This document shows positions 19,066 through 27,842 of a DNA stretch of 35,129 nucleotides, in pieces (the first letter of the stretch is position 1; each line of letters starts with the position of its first letter). The notes beneath the pieces are model-generated. The model was not told the DNA's origin. It saw only the letters and a list, made by a program, of their open reading frames with translations, and did not search any database. The position numbers and the translations under genes are program-made. This DNA comes from a virus: the IMG/VR virus record IMGVR_UViG_3300046471_000052, positions 1 to 35,129 of that record; one strand, given 5' to 3'.

Positions 19066-22056
19066 CTACACGGGGATCTCGGTGACCTTCCAGTCCTCCC
19101 ACGCGGCGGTGGCGTCGAGAGCGAAGTTCCCGAACATGCCGGGAACCTTGTTGCCTGACAGGTTCGTGTACGACGTGCCGCCCGCGTTCAACAAGGTTCC
19201 GTTGACGGTGAGGAAGAACAGCGTCCCCGCTACCGTGATCTCCACGACATCGCCCGCCAGAGGCACCACCGCCGAGGTGTAGAGCTGGACCGTGACACCG
19301 GCCAGTTTCCGTTGAATGCAGTAGACCTGTTGTCCGCCGCCTGAGCCGTAGCGCAGCGACGCCATGACCAGATCGTTCGGGCCGGTGGACCGTGCAACGA
19401 GGCCGAGGATGTAGGCAGCACCAACGCTTTTGACGGCGCCACGAACGGTGTATTTATCGAATGCCACCGCGCGAGTGACGATCGAGTTGCCGGTGCCCGA
19501 CAGCGCTTTGGCGGCGTTGGAGCTGACACCCCATGTCGCGCCGCTTCCCGCGTCCTGCACGGCAGCCCACGAACCGGAGGCGTCCGAGAACGCCCCCAGC
19601 GGGGCACCGTCCGCACGCGTGAACGTGTCCATGTAGGTGATCGGCGCGACCGGTGTCGCGACGATCGGAGAAGAGTAGGTCCCCACAGTCCCGGAGTAGA
19701 TGGGAGCAACCCTGCAGTAGTAGGGCGTGCCGTCCGTGAGGCCCGTCACTGGTTGCGTCGGCGTTGTTGATGCCGTGCGGGTGACGGTGGTCCACGGGCC
19801 GCTGACAGAGGTCGCGTACTGCGCCCGGTAGTCCGTCACCCCGGAAGCATCGATCGGGGCCGTCCAGGACAGGTTCAGCGTCCCAGAGGCGGGTTTGGTT
19901 GCCGACAGCCCACTCACCAGATCCGGTGCCGCCCCGTCAAGCCGGTACACCGCACTGCTGATGATCTGCTCGTTGAGGAAAGCGTTGACCACGTTGACGC
20001 GAACGTCGCCCGCGAGGCGTGGACGTGTCGCCGTGACCGCTCCGACAAGGTGGATGCCGTTCTGCTGCGTTGGGGTGGTCTTGTCATCCAATGCCACCAC
20101 ATCAACGTCGAGCAGATCCGTGGGAGCCGCGATGGTCACACCATCCCGATACGTCTGCCCCGCATCCGTTCCGTTGTTCCTCGCGGTACCGCGAATCCGC
20201 AGAGACTTCACGGGGGTTGCTGTCCGAATGAGAACACCCGAGCCCGCGTTGTTGTCAGCGGTGAGATTCAGCGAGATACGAGGGCCAAGGCTCGAAGACA
20301 CATCCGCGAGAACACCGGGGCCTGCGGTCGCGCCGCGGGCAACACCGTTGACTTCATAGGAGCCGTCCGGGATGTTGCCGAGGTAGACGTTCGCCTTCGA
20401 GTTGCGTTCGGCGTGCACCGTGATCCGCCCGTTGACACCGGCCTTCGGTTCGAGGGATGTCCCATCGAGGAAGACACCGTAGGTTCCATCGGTCGCGGTG
20501 ATGTCTGCGACCAGACCGTCCGCACCACAGTCCTGCAATCCTGCCCAGCAGCCGATCGCGGTGATGTTCCGCGCAACATGACCCCTCGAGAAGTAGGTGT
20601 ACGCGGACTGCCGCTCGTAGAAGATCGCATTGCGGCCGGCGTCGTGGACGATGACGTTGTTGATCAGGCCCGGCTCGTTCTGGTATTTACCTGTGCCGAT
20701 CCCGATGCCCGAAGCCCCCGACATTGTGGACGGGTCCGTCACCTTCGCCATACGGATGCCACGGCCCGGCTCGTACAACGTCACGTCATGCAAGCTGTAG
20801 TCCACCAGCGCGTCACAGCCGATCGACGTACCCCACGAACCACGGAACACCATGTCGTGGACATGCAACCGCTCGACGTCCTGCATGAACAGGGCTTTGA
20901 GCTGCGTCGTGTATACCGGCTTGTTGGCCGTGGAGGCAGTGCCGTCCGCGAGGATGTCCACGGTCGCACCGCCCGCGGTGAGGGAGACGGTGAACTTAGT
21001 TGCGGAGACGACCGTCTTCACAACGTAGTCGGTGTCGCTGAGCAGACCACTCCCGGCAGACAGCCCCCGGAAGAACACGTGATCTCCCACGGTGAGACCG
21101 TGAGTACCGGTCGTGATCTCGTCAGTCGAGGCCGAGAACGTGGCCGTACTCCACGCGTTACCTGTGATCTGCGGGGTGCAATCCAGTGTGAAGTTGCTGA
21201 ACTCAACATCGCGGAGAATCGACCCGTACGCTGCGTAGAACGGGGTCGCGTCCGTGGCTGATTGGATCACCGTTCCCAGCTTGGATTCACCAAGGACGCC
21301 GAGCGGAAGATCCTTCCACCACAGCGAGTAGGGATCGTTCGAGTGGCCAGCGTTCACCCCACCCTTGGTCAGCTTGTAAGTGCCGTCGGGGATGAACACG
21401 CGGCGCGGACTGGTCACCCCAGCCATAGCCGTGCGGAAGCTTTCAAGAGCCGGCCGAATGTCAGCGGGGGTCCCATCCACGTTGAACACGGTGCCGAACT
21501 CACGAATGTCATAGACATTGGAGGCGTACCCAGCCAGCCCAACAATGGTGCCCGTTAGTGCGTCTTCGGACAGGCGCCCATCAGTAATCACGTCGAGCAC
21601 CGGAGCTACAGCCGCGGTAGCCGCTTCAGCGGCCTCCACCGCCTCACCAGACGCCACCACTGTCGCCTGAGCCTGCGCCACAAGGTCCTGCGCGGACGGC
21701 ACATCCACCACCGGGGTGAACGTGTTCGGATCGACCTGTGGAAGATCACCGAAGTCCACCGGACCCGCATCCGGGATCGACGTGTACCGCGGTTTCGCCA
21801 ACCCGCCACCGTCACCCGCTGACCGGATGTCCCACCGCACACAACACGCGCCCGCGGTGGGGACCATGTCGAGCGGCTCCACCGGGAAACCATCCACGAT
21901 CGTCACCCGGATCGGGGCCGGGAAGATCACATCCTCCCCGGAAACCTGGACGAACGACCGCCGTCCCGCCCAATACGTCGCGACGATCTCGCCGCGGACG
22001 ATCGGTCCCGCCTGCTCGAGCAGCGTCTCAAGGGCGGTGAGGATGACCACTGTCAT
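19066..22056 (-). CDS. Tail fibre / receptor-binding protein with beta-helix, Fn3 and lectin-like domains
   Basis: 996 residues from ATG 22056 (CAGGAGC upstream). Residues 1-120 form a virion-attachment domain (VILTALETLLEQAGPIVRGE). Residues 125-155 are an Ala-rich coiled coil. From about 182 (YDIREFGTVFNVDGTPADIR, VFIPDGTYKLT) to about 690 there is a pectate-lyase-type right-handed beta-helix. Residues about 710-800 are a fibronectin type III domain (LNLSWTAPIDASGVTDYRAQ). Residues 805-996 look like a concanavalin/laminin-G jelly roll (MDTFTRADGAPLGAFSD). Likely binds or trims host surface polysaccharide. It is the last late gene, placed after the lysis genes rather than beside the other tail genes. 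Confidence 0.85.
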   Translation of the reverse strand: MTVVILTALETLLEQAGPIVRGEIVATYWAGRRSFVQVSGEDVIFPAPIRVTIVDGFPVEPLDMVPTAGACCVRWDIRSAGDGGGLAKPRYTSIPDAGPVDFGDLPQVDPNTFTPVVDVPSAQDLVAQAQATVVASGEAVEAAEAATAAVAPVLDVITDGRLSEDALTGTIVGLAGYASNVYDIREFGTVFNVDGTPADIRPALESFRTAMAGVTSPRRVFIPDGTYKLTKGGVNAGHSNDPYSLWWKDLPLGVLGESKLGTVIQSATDATPFYAAYGSILRDVEFSNFTLDCTPQITGNAWSTATFSASTDEITTGTHGLTVGDHVFFRGLSAGSGLLSDTDYVVKTVVSATKFTVSLTAGGATVDILADGTASTANKPVYTTQLKALFMQDVERLHVHDMVFRGSWGTSIGCDALVDYSLHDVTLYEPGRGIRMAKVTDPSTMSGASGIGIGTGKYQNEPGLINNVIVHDAGRNAIFYERQSAYTYFSRGHVARNITAIGCWAGLQDCGADGLVADITATDGTYGVFLDGTSLEPKAGVNGRITVHAERNSKANVYLGNIPDGSYEVNGVARGATAGPGVLADVSSSLGPRISLNLTADNNAGSGVLIRTATPVKSLRIRGTARNNGTDAGQTYRDGVTIAAPTDLLDVDVVALDDKTTPTQQNGIHLVGAVTATRPRLAGDVRVNVVNAFLNEQIISSAVYRLDGAAPDLVSGLSATKPASGTLNLSWTAPIDASGVTDYRAQYATSVSGPWTTVTRTASTTPTQPVTGLTDGTPYYCRVAPIYSGTVGTYSSPIVATPVAPITYMDTFTRADGAPLGAFSDASGSWAAVQDAGSGATWGVSSNAAKALSGTGNSIVTRAVAFDKYTVRGAVKSVGAAYILGLVARSTGPNDLVMASLRYGSGGGQQVYCIQRKLAGVTVQLYTSAVVPLAGDVVEITVAGTLFFLTVNGTLLNAGGTSYTNLSGNKVPGMFGNFALDATAAWEDWKVTEIPV

Positions 22057-22195
22057 CGGATGCTCCTGTCTGCCGCACGACCTGTGCGGTGATCTGCTCG
22101 GTGCAATGCGGACACGTGATGAAAACCGTGGTGGGGAAGCCACCGAACGCGGGCTCGAAACGAACCCGCCAACGGTGACCCCACCACCGGAGCAT
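22028..22195 (-). CDS. Small CPHC protein, 55 residues
   Basis: Begins MLRWWGHRWRVRFEPAFGGF and has one FITCPHCTEQIT knuckle at about residues 26-37. It overlaps the start of the tail fibre gene by 29 bases and follows the holin-like gene by two bases. No family known. The ribosome site is weak. Confidence 0.55.
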   Translation of the reverse strand: MLRWWGHRWRVRFEPAFGGFPTTVFITCPHCTEQITAQVVRQTGASDDSGHPHRP

Positions 22196-22197
22196 GA

Positions 22198-22431
22198 CTA
22201 GCTCTTGGGGATGTTCGGGGTGGTGACCGCGAGACCGAAGATGGCCGCGAGGTACGCGTACCCGACCGTGACCGGGATGGTGATGGCCGAGATGTCGAAC
22301 GCCGGGGTGGAAGCATCCACGACGGTTGCGGTGCCGACGATGAGGCCGACGACGCCGAGGGCGATGTTCGCCGCCTTCCGCACCTTCGGGTTCGCGACGA
22401 CGATGTTGGGGGTTTCGCTGGGAGTGCTCAT
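22198..22431 (-). CDS. Holin-like membrane protein, 77 residues
   Basis: Two predicted membrane helices: residues 19-38 (KAANIALGVVGLIVGTATVV) and 50-68 (AITIPVTVGYAYLAAIFGLA). A polar N-terminus and short C-terminus give class II holin topology. Located three genes after the endolysin. Similar small proteins are often annotated as holins in actinophages. One of two candidates in this cassette. Confidence 0.65.
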   Translation of the reverse strand: MSTPSETPNIVVANPKVRKAANIALGVVGLIVGTATVVDASTPAFDISAITIPVTVGYAYLAAIFGLAVTTPNIPKS

Positions 22432-22769
22432 GTTCGTTCCTTTCGGGGTTTCGATTCGAGCTCGAGCGGGATCTCACCGGAGCGCCAGTTGCGCCACAGC
22501 ACCCACACGAGACGCCAGATGGTCACGGCGACACCGATGTACACGACAATCCGCACCCACTCCCGGAACGGGTAGTCGGTGCCAGCGAACCTGGCGATCG
22601 TGTTGTTCGTGAACACGACGATCAGCGACCACACGAAGTACATGAGCGCCCGACCCGCAGCGGTCTTCCGCCAGTTGAAGAAGAACGAGTACGACACCGC
22701 GAAAACGATCGCGCCGACCGCGGCGGCGATCATGATCAGGTCTCCAAGGAAGAGGATCACTTCAGTCAT
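22428..22769 (-). CDS. Membrane protein, lysis cassette, 113 residues
   Basis: Three hydrophobic segments: residues 5-30 (ILFLGDLIMIAAAVGAIVFA), 41-58 (ALMYFVWSLIVVFTNN) and 72-92 (VRIVVYIGVAVTIWRLVWVL), then a basic tail (SKPRKERT). Conserved-type membrane protein of actinophage lysis regions, where it is called holin or simply membrane protein. Holin or holin regulator is plausible. Confidence 0.7.
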   Translation of the reverse strand: MTEVILFLGDLIMIAAAVGAIVFAVSYSFFFNWRKTAAGRALMYFVWSLIVVFTNNTIARFAGTDYPFREWVRIVVYIGVAVTIWRLVWVLWRNWRSGEIPLELESKPRKERT

Positions 22770-22980
22770 TGGCGGTCCTCCTGGTGAACGAGATCTGGAT
22801 GGAGTCGCCGAAATGGTTCAGGCGCCGCCGCTCCGCGAGGTAGCCGGTGAGACGCGCAACAGTGGGCGCGCGATTCACTACATGCTCCGCTTGCGCTTCG
22901 ATCTCCCGACGCATCTGCTGCGCTTCTCCCACGTCGTCAGGGACTGACGTCGTCGGCTTGGTGAACGGCCATGCCATCAC
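22762..22980 (-). CDS. DUF7620-like small protein, 72 residues
   Basis: Starts MMAWPFTK (GTG at 22980 or ATG at 22977). A helical centre (AQQMRREIEAQAEHVVNRAP, LTGYLAERRRLNHFGDS) ends in IQISFTRR. The last segment, HFGDSIQISFTRR, is typical of a small protein found beside holins in many actinophages (recalled as DUF7620). Role unknown; it has no membrane segment of its own. Confidence 0.7.
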   Translation of the reverse strand: MMAWPFTKPTTSVPDDVGEAQQMRREIEAQAEHVVNRAPTVARLTGYLAERRRLNHFGDSIQISFTRRTAND

Positions 22981-23279
22981 GCACCCCCAGGGGTCGTGTC
23001 CTCATCGAGGTCCGGCTGGGAAGATCGGAGCACTGCACGCACCGTCCGCGACCCTTCGAGGAGTTCGGTGTTCTGACGAGTGATCTCACTGTTCAGCCGG
23101 CGACTGTCGAGCGCGGTCTCTTTCCACTCATCGCCACGCTTGTTCGCGGTCTCCAGTTCGCGTTCATGCGACGACCTCGGGATGAGGCGACCGACCGCGA
23201 GCAGGTAGTAGAAGAAAGCGACAACACCGATACCGAACCCGATCGGCGTGAGCGACCAGAGACCTGGCAGCTCGATCAC
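22977..23279 (-). CDS. Single-pass membrane protein with coiled coil (spanin- or holin-like), 100 residues
   Basis: GTG start overlapping the endolysin stop. One membrane helix (residues 10-31, LTPIGFGIGVVAFFYYLLAV) is followed by a charged coiled coil (SSHERELETANKRGDEWKET). A single N-terminal anchor with a coiled coil next to endolysin resembles class III holins or Rz-like proteins. A Gram-positive host would not need a spanin, so a holin or regulator is favoured. Confidence 0.65.
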   Translation of the reverse strand: MIELPGLWSLTPIGFGIGVVAFFYYLLAVGRLIPRSSHERELETANKRGDEWKETALDSRRLNSEITRQNTELLEGSRTVRAVLRSSQPDLDEDTTPGGA

Positions 23280-24121
23280 GACACGGTCGTCTTGAACGTG
23301 GCCTCCGCAAGCGCGTCCTTCACCGCCTGCTTGACCACGGCGGCGTCCTGAGCGGCGTCGATCTTGCCGAGCGCGGCGGCAAGCGCTGCGGTATCGACCG
23401 TGGCGTTCACTGGCGGATTCACGGCCAGGAGGTACGCGCCTGTGACGTCGAGCTCGGCCTCGAGCATGACGTCCACTGGGTCGTTCTTCCTCTGTCGCTG
23501 CAGGAGTGTCACGTGGTAGGGCGATCCGATGTGTGCCCGCTTGCCGGTGACGAGGGAGACGAGCATGATCTTGCCGTCCGTGGTGTTGATGATCGAGTAG
23601 GACATGTCTTCTTCCTCCGGTTCAGGGGTGAATTCGGTTTCTTCGGTGAAAGCGGGGACGGCGCCGAATGCGGCGAAGTCGATGTAGTGCCACCGCTCAC
23701 CACCACTGATCCCTGACATGGCCTCGGTGATCTGCTGGACCGCGAACCCAGCCGCAGACATGGCCTCGTCAACCTGATCCCAGGTGAGCCCGTTCGGGTC
23801 GACGTCTACTGCCAGGCAGTCGCGTCCGTTCCAGTTGCCACCGTGGGACGATGACCCCGCCACGGCGGCACCCGCACAGTTGCCCGCCGCGCACGCGTTC
23901 GCACGCGCGACCCGCTGTGATGCGATCGGCCGATAAATATTCCACCCGGTGCGGATGAAGATCGTCCGACCGAAATGTTTCAGCGCGTACGCCTTCGCGA
24001 ACGCCCACCGGGCTGCGAACGCCGGGGTGCACCGGAACTCCCAGTACCCGTTCTCGTCCGTCCCTGAGGCGAGCACCACGGACACGACCGCGTCTGGTAC
24101 GTACCCGTTCGAATAGGTCAC
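23276..24121 (-). CDS. Endolysin, M15-type peptidase
   Basis: 281 residues, GTG start overlapping the upstream stop. The first 160 residues are a D-Ala-D-Ala carboxypeptidase/L-Ala-D-Glu peptidase (M15) domain. His93 in SSHGGNWNGRDCLAVDVDP and Asp106 or 108 form the zinc site with His145, and GERWHYID supplies Glu142 and His145. It cuts stem peptides of peptidoglycan at lysis. The C-terminal 110 residues are acidic then beta-rich (TTDGKIMLVSLVTGKRAHIG) and probably bind the cell wall. No signal peptide, so a holin is needed for export. No lysin B follows. Confidence 0.85.
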   Translation of the reverse strand: MTYSNGYVPDAVVSVVLASGTDENGYWEFRCTPAFAARWAFAKAYALKHFGRTIFIRTGWNIYRPIASQRVARANACAAGNCAGAAVAGSSSHGGNWNGRDCLAVDVDPNGLTWDQVDEAMSAAGFAVQQITEAMSGISGGERWHYIDFAAFGAVPAFTEETEFTPEPEEEDMSYSIINTTDGKIMLVSLVTGKRAHIGSPYHVTLLQRQRKNDPVDVMLEAELDVTGAYLLAVNPPVNATVDTAALAAALGKIDAAQDAAVVKQAVKDALAEATFKTTVS

Positions 24122-24774
24122 GCTCCCACCCGCCTGACGTCGAGTGCGGTGGTGATCGCGGTGGCTACCGCGGCGACAGTGGACCCGCCAGCGGCGGCGA
24201 TCTTGAACGTCTGCCCGACCGTGAAGCGCGTGAGCGCTTCAGCGACGAGACCCGTGTAGGCGGTCGTGTTGGTGACGCCGTACCCCTGACGGAACACGGA
24301 TCCTGCTTTGTAGATGTTGACGGAGACGGATGCGGCGGCCACGTTGGTCGCGGTGAGGAACGCGCTGATGCTGTACAGACCCGCGACAGAGCATGTGAAG
24401 GTGATGCGGTCTGACGTGGTGAACCCGGCGAGGGTGCCCTCCAGCGGTACGGAGTCCCACGCGACATCCTGCGGGCCGGTCGTGAAGTTGAGGGCAGCCG
24501 TGCGGCGATAGGAGAAGTAGATCGGGGCGTCCCAGCGGAGACCAGTGGTCTGCGTGGAGTCTGCAACGAGCGCCGCACCGTTCGCCCCCACAGCGAGACG
24601 AGCGACCGTGTCGGCAGCGGTCCCGACGATCATGTCACCCTTGGCATCCACGAGAGTGCGGCTCATGTACCGGCCGTCGAGCGCGGTGAGCATCGTAGTT
24701 GGCGGGAGCCCGGTCGCGAGGTCTTGGAGCGGAACGCCGAAACCTGCGGGGATCGTGATGGGGAAGGTAGCCAT
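24118..24774 (-). CDS. Minor tail protein with C1q-like domain
   Basis: 218 residues from ATG 24774 (AGGAGG eight bases upstream). Residues 40-85 have the common phage-tail segment DGRYMSRTLVDAKGDMIVGT and AVGANGAALVADSTQTTGLR. Residues 88-200 resemble a C1q/TNF jelly roll (LAGFTTSDRITFTCSVAGLY, SISAFLTATN). Such domains trimerise at the tip of tails and bind host surfaces. It follows the tail-tip gene by 11 bases and precedes endolysin. Confidence 0.75.
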   Translation of the reverse strand: MATFPITIPAGFGVPLQDLATGLPPTTMLTALDGRYMSRTLVDAKGDMIVGTAADTVARLAVGANGAALVADSTQTTGLRWDAPIYFSYRRTAALNFTTGPQDVAWDSVPLEGTLAGFTTSDRITFTCSVAGLYSISAFLTATNVAAASVSVNIYKAGSVFRQGYGVTNTTAYTGLVAEALTRFTVGQTFKIAAAGGSTVAAVATAITTALDVRRVGA

Positions 24775-24785
24775 GGGTGCGCCTC

Positions 24786-25886
24786 CTACAGCGGTTCGCT
24801 GGACTGTGCGCGAATGGTCATCGTCAGCTCTCCACCACTGGGGAAGCTCCACTCGATCGCACGAATATTTCCGGTGAGCACGCGGTCGCGGAGAACTACC
24901 TCCACAGCGTCGCCGGGGTCAATGTCGAGGCGGGCGCGAGCGGTGATGGTGAGGTCGTAGCCGCGTGTGACGGTGCGGGACTGGATGCCCTTGGCAGGCT
25001 CACCGCCAGGGTTTGCGCGGTCGAACGTGAGCATGAGGCCCTTGGTGTTCTGACCGGGCTGCGGGTAGCGGTTGAAGCTGACCGTGCCCCCTGCACCAAG
25101 TGTCGAGGTGGTGTCGTATTTGGTCACCACCCCGTCTGCCCAGTCCCCATCCCGGCTGACGTTCTCCACCACGGAGTACACGATGGGGTCAGCGTCTTCG
25201 GGTGCGCCTTCTGGCTGCGTGTACGCCGCAAGTCTGACTGTCCTGCCGGTCTGGGCGTTACGCGCGCCGACATGCCAACTGGTACCCCACTCCGAGTAGA
25301 GGCGGCAATTGATCGCGTCGAGCTCGGGCTTCAGAACATCGATGAACGATTCCCCACAGTTGTGGAGGCGACGCTCGAACGAGTCGATCGTCGTGTCCTG
25401 CACGATCGCCTCACTATTGAGGCTGTAGCTGCCGAAGACTTCCAGGAGCGCGTAGATGACGAGGTCGTAGACGGTCGCGGCGCCGGTGTCGAAGCCAGTC
25501 ACGGGATACAGCAACAGCTTGTCTTGCATCATCGACTCGGGGCCGGCGAGTTGAATCGTGACAGGTCCACCCATGTAGTCGCGGGAGACGGATCGGACGT
25601 ACAGCGATGCGGCGAGCGATGCGATCGTGACACCTGCGGTCGTCTTCTGCGTAACGGAGAAGGCGACCTGCTGACCCGCCGTGCCCCCTGGTGCGATGCG
25701 AGGGTCGAGTGCCGCCCACTGAATCGCATCGCATGCGGCGAGGGTGACCGTCGCGACCGCCCAATTCACGCGGTCCTGGTCGGCGCTGAACGTGATGGAA
25801 TCCACGTCGAGGGCGTCCGACCCTCCGCCGTAAACGATCGACGCCGTGTACTCGTACGTCACTTCAACCGGGCTGATCGTGGTCAC
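24786..25886 (-). CDS. Tail-tip (Tal-like) minor tail protein
   Basis: 366 residues; GTG at 25886 overlapping the distal-tail stop (GTGA). Beta-rich throughout (VTYEYTASIVYGGGSDALDV, ASLYVRSVSRDYMGGPVTIQ), with a central helical insert (SFERRLHNCGESFIDVLKPE). The final part, DIDPGDAVEVVLRDRVLTGN, is the kind of OB-like module found in baseplate hub proteins. Position after the distal tail gene and before the fibre-type proteins supports a tail-hub role. Confidence 0.75.
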   Translation of the reverse strand: MTTISPVEVTYEYTASIVYGGGSDALDVDSITFSADQDRVNWAVATVTLAACDAIQWAALDPRIAPGGTAGQQVAFSVTQKTTAGVTIASLAASLYVRSVSRDYMGGPVTIQLAGPESMMQDKLLLYPVTGFDTGAATVYDLVIYALLEVFGSYSLNSEAIVQDTTIDSFERRLHNCGESFIDVLKPELDAINCRLYSEWGTSWHVGARNAQTGRTVRLAAYTQPEGAPEDADPIVYSVVENVSRDGDWADGVVTKYDTTSTLGAGGTVSFNRYPQPGQNTKGLMLTFDRANPGGEPAKGIQSRTVTRGYDLTITARARLDIDPGDAVEVVLRDRVLTGNIRAIEWSFPSGGELTMTIRAQSSEPL

Positions 25887-26299
25887 GATTGGATCTCCTT
25901 GAAAGGGACGGTGAGGGTCCACATGTCGGCCTCGGCCTGGTCGATCCGAAACTGGCCGTCAGCGACCGCAAACAGGAGGTCGAAGGTGTCGTCGATTGCG
26001 CCGTTCCAGACGATGACGTTGCCGACGATGGAGTAGCCGGTGGTATCGGTGACGGGTCCGTTGAATTGATAGGAAGACGCCTCGCCGAAGTAGGCGATTC
26101 CTGAGACGGCGTCCGCGTAAGACGCGAGAAGCAACTGCAGTTCTCCCGTGCGCAGCGTCTGCGGGATGTATGTGACGCGCACCGAGGATGACTGCAGTAG
26201 AGGCCGCACGACGTTGCGGGATTCGACCGCATTGGCATAAGGCCCGAAAACCATGATCGGGGTTAGCGTGGCGGAGTCGGTCGTGCGCGTGAAAGTCAT
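25883..26299 (-). CDS. Distal tail protein
   Basis: 138 residues from ATG 26299, which overlaps the tape-measure stop (ATGA); the GTG at 26305 is an alternative. Beta-rich (FTRTTDSATLTPIMVFGPYA, SSVRVTYIPQTLRTGELQLL). Small beta-sandwich proteins directly after the tape measure form the ring that joins tail tube and tip (Dit). Assigned mainly by position and size. Confidence 0.7.
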   Translation of the reverse strand: MTFTRTTDSATLTPIMVFGPYANAVESRNVVRPLLQSSSVRVTYIPQTLRTGELQLLLASYADAVSGIAYFGEASSYQFNGPVTDTTGYSIVGNVIVWNGAIDDTFDLLFAVADGQFRIDQAEADMWTLTVPFKEIQS

Positions 26300-27549
26300 T
26301 CCCACAACACCTGTCCGGTTGGGGCGTAGTTCACGCCAACGGTGAAGTCCCTTTGCAGGCGAGCACGCGCCGCGTCCGCCTGCGATGTGTCAGCACGGAA
26401 GACGACGGTGGACACGACGGTCCCGGGGATGGAGTTAACGTCGCCCTTGAATGCGCCGACATCTGCAACCGCCTGCCCCGTTACGGCGTCAACAACGACG
26501 GTCGCACCAGAAGGGAGCGTGTAAAGCTCATTGCCGAACTCGTCGACCTGCACCGTCGCGGTGCCCGCATCTTCCAGCACCTGTTTCAACGCGTCGGAGT
26601 AGTCCCTCGCGGACTGGGAAGCACTGCCCTGGATGCCGGTCTGTTCCTCAAGAATTCTAGAAAGGTTACCGACCGCAACGGATTCTTCACCGATCTCGGT
26701 CTTGCGCCTACCCGTGTTGTTCGTCGCGGCGAACGACGCATCACCGAGCGCTCGTTCACGACTCTCGAGGATCTCCTGTGCAGTCGCGAGGGCCCCGCTG
26801 TCCCCAGCGAGAACACGGAGAGCAAGCGCTCGATCGCCCAGGGCCTGAGTGAGATCCGCGAGGTTCTGCTTCTCGGCCGGATCTACAGTGGTCGCGATGT
26901 CACCGATTCGGCTAGCAATGTCCATCTCGTTCAGAACCGTCGTGCCTGCCTGTATGTACGCCTTCGCGAGATCAGATGCCTTCTCCTCAAGGGCTTTGCG
27001 CTTCTCCTCCGCGGTGCCAAACAGGGCAGTGCCAATGCCGATGCCCGCTGCGGCGGCGAGTCCCAAGGCGGCGCCGCCGGGCCCGAACCCCGCGAATGCG
27101 TTAGCCGCGAGTTCCTGGAAGCCGCCGACAATCGACTCCACGGAGCCATCGAACGATGCGCCGACCTCTCGAGCGGTCGAATTTCCTTCGGTCCCGAACT
27201 CCTCAAGGCCGGCCTTCGCCTTGTCCATGCCCTTCTTGGTGTCGTCTCCCGCGTCGCGACCCGTGTCGCCCACCTTCTGCAGCGACTTCCGTGCGTCGTC
27301 TGCTTCGTCATCCAGATCGTCGACTGCATCCGCCGCCTTGCCGACCTCACGGCGGACCTCCTCAAATGGGCGCCCATTGATCTTCGAAAGATCCCGCGCG
27401 ATGTCGTCGTTAGACTTGCCAAGGTCATGGCCGACATCGACCAGCTTCTCCATATCCGAAGCGGTTTCATCGAACGCGCTTCCCAGTTTTCGCACCTGGG
27501 AAACCGCGGCTTCGGTGTTCGCCTTGACGTCCACGGATAGCTCAGACAC
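26296..27549 (-). CDS. Tail tape-measure protein (short)
   Basis: 417 residues, GTG start with GAGGAGG upstream. The N-terminal two thirds are coiled coil (VRKLGSAFDETASDMEKLVD, AGDDTKKGMDKAKAGLEEFG). A hydrophobic Gly/Ala-rich segment follows near residue 150-180 (AFAGFGPGGAALGLAAAAGI), then more helices and a compact C-terminus. This is the usual tape-measure layout but at the low end of siphovirus sizes. At roughly 0.15 nm per residue, a tail near 60 nm would be expected. No frameshifted chaperone pair is seen upstream. Confidence 0.85.
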   Translation of the reverse strand: MSELSVDVKANTEAAVSQVRKLGSAFDETASDMEKLVDVGHDLGKSNDDIARDLSKINGRPFEEVRREVGKAADAVDDLDDEADDARKSLQKVGDTGRDAGDDTKKGMDKAKAGLEEFGTEGNSTAREVGASFDGSVESIVGGFQELAANAFAGFGPGGAALGLAAAAGIGIGTALFGTAEEKRKALEEKASDLAKAYIQAGTTVLNEMDIASRIGDIATTVDPAEKQNLADLTQALGDRALALRVLAGDSGALATAQEILESRERALGDASFAATNNTGRRKTEIGEESVAVGNLSRILEEQTGIQGSASQSARDYSDALKQVLEDAGTATVQVDEFGNELYTLPSGATVVVDAVTGQAVADVGAFKGDVNSIPGTVVSTVVFRADTSQADAARARLQRDFTVGVNYAPTGQVLWE

Positions 27550-27605
27550 GCGGCCTCCTCACTGGGCTATTCGTCAGCGCGGCACCCTTGTGGGATGATC
27601 CGGGA

Positions 27606-27842
27606 ATGACGAACAAGGTTGTGCTCTGGGTCGGCGGCGTGATCACCGCACTCCTGATCGCTGTCGTGGTCGTCGTACTGGTGCTGGTGAACACGCTCAA
27701 CACCCAGGCCGAGAACGACTCCTACCAGGAGTGCATGGCGTCTATGGGGTTCGAACGAGGAGCGGCCCCGGAGATGCCCAAGGGGGGCATCGAGGAATAC
27801 GCGAAGTCGGCTGCTGAGGCCGCCGAGTTCTGTAGCCGCTAG
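27606..27842 (+). CDS. Membrane-anchored small protein on the opposite strand (moron)
   Basis: 78 residues. Residues 5-30 are one strong membrane helix (VLWVGGVITALLIAVVVVVL). The outer part, residues 35-78, is polar with two Cys (YQECMASMGFERG, AAEFCSR) that could form a disulfide outside the cell. It is the only plus-strand gene within the late operon, inserted between the tape-measure gene (divergent) and the gp10-like gene (tail to tail, four-base overlap). GATGAT lies six bases before the ATG, so a leaderless transcript is possible. Position and topology fit a lysogenic-conversion or superinfection-exclusion gene; the function is inferred. Confidence 0.75.
   Translation: MTNKVVLWVGGVITALLIAVVVVVLVLVNTLNTQAENDSYQECMASMGFERGAAPEMPKGGIEEYAKSAAEAAEFCSR

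Noticed and set aside
24777-26036. Long plus-strand frames opposite the tail genes (also 20050-21261 and 26353-27540)
   Set aside because: Antisense shadows in high-GC DNA; the opposite strand encodes coherent tail proteins with coupled starts and stops.
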